Origin: Candidatus Woesearchaeota archaeon
GTDB taxonomy: Archaea > Nanobdellota > Nanobdellia > Woesearchaeales > UBA10200
Assembly (NCBI GenBank): GCA_018302185.1
Contig: JAGVZX010000022.1
Location: 1 to 11,213 of the forward strand
Direction of reading: 5' to 3'
Length of the DNA stretch: 11,213 nucleotides
The notes beneath the pieces were generated by a model. It was not told the origin of the DNA. It saw nothing but the letters and a program-made list of their open reading frames with translations, and searched no databases. Positions 11,156-11,213 of this stretch are shown one piece after another. Position 1 is the first letter of the stretch. Each line of letters opens with the position of its first letter. The position numbers and the translations under genes were made by a program.

Positions 11156-11213
11156 ATGAATAAAAAACCTATAGTAGATACTATAACATTTGAGGAGTTT
11201 ATAGATGTGCTTA
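11156..11213 (+). CDS. 5' end of a gene cut by the window edge
   Basis: Nineteen codons are visible, MNKKPIVDTITFEEFIDVL, open to the window end. The start is well supported by the strong SD (AGGAGGCG) and a TATA box. Too little is present for a function. The opening ITFEEF recalls the beginning of free tRNA-binding (MetRS C-terminal type) domains, which start ISFEDFxKLDIRVG, but the next residues do not confirm this and the likeness may be chance. Its promoter region is shared with the cysteine synthase gene. Confidence 0.75.
   Translation, partial: MNKKPIVDTITFEEFIDVL

Noticed and set aside
1..11213. CRISPR array, insertion sequence, prophage or attachment site
   Set aside because: No regularly spaced repeats, transposase, integrase, phage gene or duplicated tRNA end is visible; the tRNA 3' end is not repeated elsewhere in the window.

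Overview
This window most likely comes from a DPANN archaeon, probably of the Woesearchaeota/Pacearchaeota type. The sequence signs are an intron-bearing tRNA without an encoded CCA, a diphthamide-synthesis gene, AT-rich DNA, TATA boxes about 25 bp before start codons (leaderless genes), and a few stronger Shine-Dalgarno (SD) sites. The lineage is an inference from gene style; no marker gene such as rRNA is present. Genes are densely packed: the longest stretch without a coding gene before the tRNA is 184 bp (3374-3557), and it is largely filled by palindromic DNA.

Left part (1-2114, plus strand): a possible tail of an upstream gene, a small four-helix membrane protein, an RDD-family membrane protein, and a single-domain SppA signal-peptide peptidase whose SD overlaps the RDD stop. 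Facing it (2157-3373, minus strand) is an orphan DNA (N4/N6) methyltransferase coupled by a TAATG overlap to a small lipoprotein-like, coiled-coil protein. The methyltransferase start codon abuts a multi-hairpin palindromic block that separates it from a good SD.

Middle (3521-5600): a tRNA-Gln(CUG) gene interrupted twice, once in the D-loop and once at 37/38, each junction fitting a bulge-helix-bulge splice signal. Next come a short unrecognised protein, a divergent leaderless Ap4A-type Nudix hydrolase, a guanidinoacetate-methyltransferase-like enzyme, and a small, strongly expressed-looking basic protein made of two near-identical repeats.

Right part (5696-10998, all minus strand): a SpoIIM-like membrane protein and an M50 site-2-protease-type metalloprotease in one operon; a TrhO-type tRNA-U34 hydroxylase (rhodanese) carrying an extra N-terminal EF-Tu-domain-2-like barrel, placed 27 nt behind a Dph2 that lacks its whole first domain; a class I SAM methyltransferase; and a cysteine-synthase-like PLP enzyme. 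The Dph2 and methyltransferase promoters share an unusual TCGWCGATA element just upstream of TATA. The cysteine-synthase promoter region holds two identical CACTGGACA boxes 20 bp apart, facing a divergent gene cut by the window end.

Overall themes are translation and its modification (tRNA-Gln, Dph2, TrhO fusion) and membrane proteolysis (SppA, M50, RDD, SpoIIM). The most unusual items are the TrhO fusion, the domain-less Dph2, the doubly interrupted tRNA and the palindromic leader.
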